This document shows positions 58,681 through 64,000 of a DNA stretch of 64,000 bases, one piece after another (position 1 is the stretch's first letter; every line of letters begins with the position of its first letter). A program made the position numbers and the translations under genes. The notes below the pieces were generated by a model, which worked only from the letters and a program-made list of their open reading frames with translations, was not told the DNA's origin and did no database searches. This stretch comes from Ophiostoma sp. CBS 140.51. Lineage: Eukaryota; Ascomycota; Sordariomycetes; Ophiostomatales; Ophiostomataceae. The DNA is taken from assembly GCA_029298735.1 (NCBI GenBank), contig JANSLP010000008.1, forward strand, positions 248,001 through 312,000. The letters run 5' to 3'.

Positions 58681-61417
58681 CTTCTTGTCCAAGATCTTTT
58701 CTTTTTATTGGCTTTTTAAGTCATCTTTTTATTGAATCAATTTTCTTGTCTTCTTTTTTCCTCTAAAGAAAATGTTGTTGACAAAATACATTCATAAATT
58801 TTTTATGTATTTTTTATTTTATTTGAAACCCTTTTCAAAGTAGTTAAACGAACAATGCTCGGTTTTGTTTTGTTTTATCTGCTTGATCAGGGGAATAACT
58901 AACAGATGCAACGAGACTATACAATATTTTCTTTTTTCTAAACTTGTCGAGAATATCTTGATAGGGCTGACCTACAACCATTCGTTCCTGCCACAGTTTG
59001 GGCGACGCACCTTCCCAAAATCTTTCCTGACGCAGCAGACCGCGCAACCGACACCTCGCCTATTTTGACCGGCAAAGCAATTAGCACAGCACGAGCAATA
59101 TTTCGTCATTCCTCTGGCGCCGACTCTGGCGTCGCTGACAGTCGTCGGTTATCTCGTCTACGCGGACAGCTTCTTCTCCTTGGAGTGTCCGGAATTCGGA
59201 GGCCCTTGGGTGAAAGAAGCTCGGCCGACCTGTCGCTTATCCTCCCCTTCTTTGTCTTCCTATTTCCCTGGGCAGTAGTGCGCCGTGCAGACCATTTCTC
59301 GTGCCCTGGTAAACGGTACATGTTGATGTCAAATCACGAGGAGAATGACATTTGCGTTTTCTGTCAGACGAGAGAATCCCTTGCTGTGACTGTCGCTGTG
59401 AAGTTCACGCCCATCGCTCCTTCCTCTTATTTTGCTCATCGCTTACCGCCGGTTACGTCCCAGCCACGTGCTCCTTGTCCAGCCGGCACATTATTAAAGC
59501 TCCGTGTGATACGACTTGAAAAGCACCGAGACAGCGTATTTTATGCCTGTCGTCTTGAATTGCCTTTTTCTCCAATTCTCATCGACCCCCAACATTTTTT
59601 CTTGACCCGAAAGCACATGAGTTCGCGAATTTGCCACGGAAGAGAAAAGCGGGTCCACTTAAGACGACGCGTTATGATTGGTCCGTCGCAAATGCACAGT
59701 GAATTTTGCGCTTCTCTGAACCGCAATCGCGCCACCTCACAAACCTTTTTTTGGTCGCTAATTTTTTTCTTCCCCTTTTTATCAATTCCTTCTGATTCTT
59801 GTTACGTCTCCTTTTTGGAGGGGCACTTTCTACGGAGTAGCTCGGAAATACAGATAAGGCCAACCCAAACCGTGTGCCGCGGGCGGTCTCCGAGACGGCT
59901 CTCAGATAATGGCCAGCGCATGTCGCCCCTGCCCGCCACAGCAAAGCAGGCTGGACCCTGGCTTTTTCAGCTCTCTTTTCCCCTGGTTCCTTTCTCATTT
60001 TTTGAACCCCCATTTCCTCCTGAAACGTTCTGCGCTAAGTGGCGGCAACCTGCGTCCTTTCCGCTGGCCGGCCTTCGGAGGACGGCGATGAGCCGTGGAA
60101 TACATTTGGGGGAACTCAGAGGGAATGAGCTCCCAATTGCAATTGCTAATTGGAAAGTGTGCAAAAATGATACTTTTAAGAAAAGGGACACTGGGACAGG
60201 GTCCTTCTAATAAGTACAAAGAAGCAAAGAGGAAAGAGCTGTCTGTTCTTTTTCTACGCAGGTTGTAGATCCGAGTCTCACGGCAAGAGCTGGCGGTTCC
60301 GATCAGGTGCCGAAAGGGCAAGAGCCGGCGCTTGAAGCTTTGTCTGTATTTGTACTGTTCAGGAAAGAGCAACTCCCGCCAACGCCTGCCGCCCATCATG
60401 CACTTTGCGTTTACCTATCTCGTAAGCATCTTGCCTCCTGCCACCTTTTCCACCATGATGCAATGTGGATCAGGCCACCACTATTCTGCTCCGTGCCTAT
60501 CCAGGCGTCTTGGCCCGCCTCTGCGGACCCTCTTTCTGCCTCTTTCTTTTCCTCTTTGTGTGACTCTTTTGGACTTTTTGGGCTCTTTTTTGCTCAACCC
60601 ACTCCAGCCACTATCACGCGCACGCCGGCTTGTACCCGCCCGTGCCTTCTAAACGTGTCCCACTTTCTCTTTGCTTGCGTTCTTCCCTCTCCCACTCTGC
60701 CGCCTTTCTCTCGTCTCCCACCCCCGTGGCGCCTTCCTTGTTGCCCCGGGGAATCTTGCCCCTTCAAGATAAATCGTGTCAAAGGGAAAGAGCACGCCCG
60801 GTAAGCTCGAAACTGTCAGCTTCCTATTGGCCCACACGGCAGCCGGGATTTGACTCTACTGTCACAGGCCATTCACGAAAAAGTGTCTGGGCTTGCTGCT
60901 GTGCCTGTGAGCTCCTGTAATTCCTGTATTTCCCTGTAGGAGTATGCGTTGCCCGCCCTATCTGTGGCAACTGTCGGTTCCGTTTGCTGGCTGGGTTTCT
61001 TTCCATAATCTTCTACGGCTGCTCTGCCTCCACTGCTCGGTCGCTCCTTCCTCACTTATACTTTTGCGCTGTGCAGCTTCCGCAGTTAGACCGCTTCCGC
61101 CCTTTGCTCTTTCCTTCTGTTCTTTTTCACCCCTCTAAAACTGATTTCTTGTTGTTTTGTTCTTGACATTCTTTTTTCTTCCTCTCTCCTCTCTTTTTGA
61201 CTCACCCAAGGTTCCATCAAGGTATGTAATCATTGCTCTGTTGCGTTTGCGCCTGCTTCACTGGCTATCTTCCTTATCAGCGCCACTCCCCCCTGACGAT
61301 TCGCAACAATCCTTTTCTTTCTCGTTTCCACCGACAAACGCTCACACTCTTTTCTTCCCACAGAGTAACACTCTCCTCTCTCTCGCTTCTTTCGCTTCTT
61401 TCGCTTTCACCGTCACA
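58681..61417. other. Upstream region of CCP1
   Basis: 2.7 kb without a recognised gene. A 381-codon open frame at 59065-60210 lacks any domain and the codon bias of neighbouring genes (see finding). The final part is a C/T-rich leader that probably contains an intron. Confidence 0.5.
61222..61363 (+). other. Probable intron in the CCP1 5' leader
   Basis: GTATGT at 61222 follows AAG, and a pyrimidine tract with CCACAG ends at 61363, 54 bases before the start codon. CCCTGACG at about 61288-61295 could serve as the branch site. Confidence 0.45.
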
Positions 61418-62536
61418 ATGGCTTCTTCTGCTTCCCGTCAGCTGTTCCGCGCCGCCACCCGTGCGGCTGCGCCTGCCCGTCGCGGCTTCACCAATTCCTC
61501 GTCCAGCGTCAACGCCTCGGCGCGCGCTGCTTTCCGTCAGGGCTCTGCCGGCGCTGGCCGCCGCTACTACTCTTCTGAGGCTCCCAAGTCCGGTGGCTCG
61601 TCGACCCTGCTGTGGGTCGGTGTCGGTGCCGTCGGTGTCGGTGCTGCCGCTTACTATCTGACCCAGAACGGTGGCGCCGCTGCCGCACCCAAGGCCTTCA
61701 AGCCTGAGTTCAAGGACTACCAGGCTGTCTACAACGAGATCGCCAAGCGCCTGCAGGAGCACGACGAGTACGATGACGGCAGCTACGGCCCCGTCCTGGT
61801 GCGCCTTGCTTGGCACGCCTCGGGCACCTACGACAAGGAGTCCGGCACCGGTGGCAGCAACGGCGCCACCATGCGCTTTGCCCCCGAGAGCAACCACGGC
61901 GCCAACGCCGGTCTGATCAACGCCCGCAACTTCCTTGAGCCTGTCAAGGCCAAGTTCCCTTGGATTTCCTACTCTGACCTGTGGATTCTGGGCGGTGTCT
62001 GCTCCATCCAGGAGATGATGGGCCCCAAGATCCCCTACCGCGCCGGCCGTGCCGACCGCGACTTTAACTCGTGCACGCCTGACGGCCGTTTGCCCGACGC
62101 TGCCCAGGGTGCTCAGCACGTCCGCAACATCTTCTACCGCATGGGCTTCAACGACCAGGAGATTGTTGCTCTGGCTGGTGCCCACGCCCTGGGCCGCTGC
62201 CACACCCAGAACTCTGGCTTCGACGGCCCGTGGACCTTCTCTCCCACTGTCCTGACCAATGACTACTACAAGCTTCTCCTGGGCAGCAAGTGGCAGTGGC
62301 GCAAGTGGGATGGCCCCAAGCAGTACGAGGACAAGGAGACCAAGACCCTCATGATGCTGCCCGCCGACATGGCCTTCATTGAGGATAAGACCTTCAAGCA
62401 GACCGTTGAGAAGTACGCTGCCGACAACGACCTGTTTTTCAAGGACTTCTCTGCCGTCATTGTCAAGCTCTTTGAGCTGGGCGTGCCCTTCCCCGAGAAG
62501 ACCGAGACCTTTGTCTTCAAGAACCTGGACGAGTAA
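61418..62536 (+). CDS. CCP1: Cytochrome c peroxidase, mitochondrial
   Basis: Single coding exon, 372 residues. The enzyme reduces hydrogen peroxide with electrons from cytochrome c in the intermembrane space. Residues 1-52 form an Arg/Ala/Ser presequence, and a hydrophobic segment (LLWVGVGAVGVGAAAYYL, about 66-84) marks the bipartite signal cleaved in two steps. Catalytic residues match the yeast enzyme with a constant offset of 81: distal Arg129, Trp132 and His133 (RLAWHASGTYD); proximal His256 (AGAHALGRCH); radical Trp272 (GPW); and the Asp in FFKDFS. There are no class II/III disulphide cysteines, which fits a class I peroxidase. The ATG at 61418 is the first in frame; the open frame further upstream is leader. 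Confidence 0.96.
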   Translation: MASSASRQLFRAATRAAAPARRGFTNSSSSVNASARAAFRQGSAGAGRRYYSSEAPKSGGSSTLLWVGVGAVGVGAAAYYLTQNGGAAAAPKAFKPEFKDYQAVYNEIAKRLQEHDEYDDGSYGPVLVRLAWHASGTYDKESGTGGSNGATMRFAPESNHGANAGLINARNFLEPVKAKFPWISYSDLWILGGVCSIQEMMGPKIPYRAGRADRDFNSCTPDGRLPDAAQGAQHVRNIFYRMGFNDQEIVALAGAHALGRCHTQNSGFDGPWTFSPTVLTNDYYKLLLGSKWQWRKWDGPKQYEDKETKTLMMLPADMAFIEDKTFKQTVEKYAADNDLFFKDFSAVIVKLFELGVPFPEKTETFVFKNLDE

Positions 62537-64000
62537 ATTGTCCGTTTTTGAATAAAGAGAAAGAGTCGTTTTGCCTTTTTGCGTACCATTTGTTTTAGAA
62601 ATTTGCGATGCGACCCAAACCCCAATAACCCCAACTACCCCAACCTCCTTAACATACCACTCACGAACCGCTTCGACATTTGCGAGACCGATAGACACGG
62701 CCGATTTACGAGATCCTTTAGAGAATAGAACTCCCAAAGGGATATAAACGGAGGAAATATGGAAATAGACAGGCAGAAGGAAATCTACAGAGGAGCACCT
62801 TAGATTAGACGCTCCAGAGAGAGGCGAGGAGGAGGAGGCCCGATTGTGGAGAAAGCGAGAAAGCAATGGGAACGAAATGTAATGTAAGCGGCTAGGGCTA
62901 GGTAGACAAATGATCTAATTTTTTTTCTTACAAAATTTTCATCTTTAGAACAATCCAGTTGTGTCTTCTCCTTCATTTTGTCCTCGTCAAATTTGTATGT
63001 GGGAACAGTGGGCAAACGAGAGAGAAGAACCTTTTTGCCCCGTACTCTGGGCTCCATTTCCATCGTTCTGGACTTGACAAAGTCAGGTTGGTTGTGGTAA
63101 ACCTGCCCGATCGGGGTTAGGATGGGGGTACGTATGTGCGGGACGAGCCCTTGGGGAGATAGAGAAGGAGCGACCCCGGGTTTTTGACACGCGAATTCCG
63201 CTCGTGTGGGACATGGAAAATAAGGAAAGAACAATCGGTTGCTCCTTTCTCTTCTAGAGCTACTGAGTACCTTATTTTATCGTGGATATTCTCCTTTTTA
63301 GGCCCAAAAGTTCGGTGCACAAATTCCGAACTCCGATAAAACTCCACCTTGCTATGAAAAGAGGCCAAAATCGCCGTAACAAAACTCTTGTCTCCACTTC
63401 TGGTTCAAACTGAAGGTGACATCTCTCCGCAAAATCTCCAAATTTGGTGCCAAACAGGCATTGAATAAGGGCCATGTCAAGGATGCGTCTTTGTTTACAT
63501 TTTCAGGGGTTGTCAAAGCGGCCTTTTTATCTCAAATTTGCACAGTTTGTTGACTCCTTCATGACTGCAACCACTTCTCTAGTTTATAAAAATATCAGTA
63601 TTTTTCCGTTGTTGCTGGCTAGAAGAATCCTTTGATGACGCTATATCGTCCTCCTAGTCACTTGTGTCTAATTCTGGAAGCGAGAAAGCAAAAGCAAAGC
63701 AAAGCAAAGCACTAGATTCTCCTACAGCTGCAGTCCAAGAATATCATAAGAACTCTAGTAAATGCTTTGGTTGAGCTTTATGCTCACCATATATTCGCAG
63801 ATAGCAACGTGACGGTACGTGACCCCTTTACGGATAAAGGTCACACTCACACACCTGCCCAATCGATATTCGGAGACCCGATGTGGTGATCTCACCGGGG
63901 CATGAAACTGGCGGAGATGGAAAGAATAGTCTGGCATAGAGATTGTTGCAAGTATGATATTTGCTTTTCGTTTCTGGAACTACGCCCTACACCCCTCTTG
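62537..64000. other. 3' flank of CCP1 to the window edge
   Basis: 1.46 kb with no recognisable gene. Purine-rich and mixed sequence, with a short aaagc repeat near 63690-63710. Confidence 0.55.

Noticed and set aside
61277..62866. 529-codon frame antisense to CCP1
   Set aside because: Shadow of the strong GC-third codon bias of CCP1, which removes stops from the opposite strand.

Overview
The window is nuclear DNA of a filamentous ascomycete, most likely a Sordariomycete. The coding genes carry short GT-AG introns (mostly 55-120 nt) and a strong preference for C or G at third codon positions. They encode typical fungal proteins: a Clr5-domain protein, a Zn2Cys6 regulator, a Yap1/Pap1-type bZIP factor, PEX6, FMP52 and cytochrome c peroxidase. 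Pyrimidine-rich leaders lie upstream of start codons. The order or genus cannot be settled from the sequence alone. Gene density is low: about 17 protein genes plus one tRNA in 64 kb, with gene-free stretches up to 6.9 kb.

Layout. 1-376: 3' end of an unidentified gene whose frame is interrupted by TAG. 5.5-8.8 kb: Clr5-domain gene (+) converging on COQ3 (-). 10.8-15.6 kb: RIB3 (+), TSR2 (+) and a BSD-domain DOS2-like gene (-). 19.0-24.9 kb: AP-1-like bZIP factor (+) converging on a YANK-type AGC kinase (-). 24.9-31.7 kb: no gene recognised. 31.7-35.3 kb: RING E3 ligase (-) divergent from FMP52 (+), then a small cysteine-rich protein (-). 36.9-48.6 kb: Zn2Cys6 regulator (-), an N-carbamoyl-amino-acid hydrolase fused to a hydantoin/Asp-Glu racemase (-), a decayed transporter relic (-) and a DHA2-type MFS transporter (+). 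49.3-58.0 kb: steryl-ester-hydrolase-like lipase (-) divergent from PEX6 (+). 58.6 kb: intron-containing tRNA-Asn. 61.4-62.5 kb: cytochrome c peroxidase.

The most interesting region is 36.9-48.6 kb. A single intronless 603-codon gene joins the nitrilase-fold carbamoylase that makes free amino acids from N-carbamoyl amino acids to the two-cysteine racemase that inverts hydantoins or related amino-acid derivatives. Both sets of catalytic residues are present. Upstream lie five GATA-factor (HGATAR) sites within 186 bp, suggesting nitrogen control. A transporter gene is divergent, a broken transporter relic sits in between, and a Zn2Cys6 regulator is nearby. This resembles a compact fungal version of the bacterial hydantoin utilisation pathway, without the hydantoinase in this window. 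The cluster interpretation is inference.

Other oddities are the in-frame TAG followed by 30 coding-like codons at the left edge, an 826-nt intron splitting the zinc-cluster motif of the regulator, loss of the Trp in the WGG motif of TSR2, a CHSQG nucleophile elbow in the lipase, and two perfect 20-bp palindromes in intergenic DNA.
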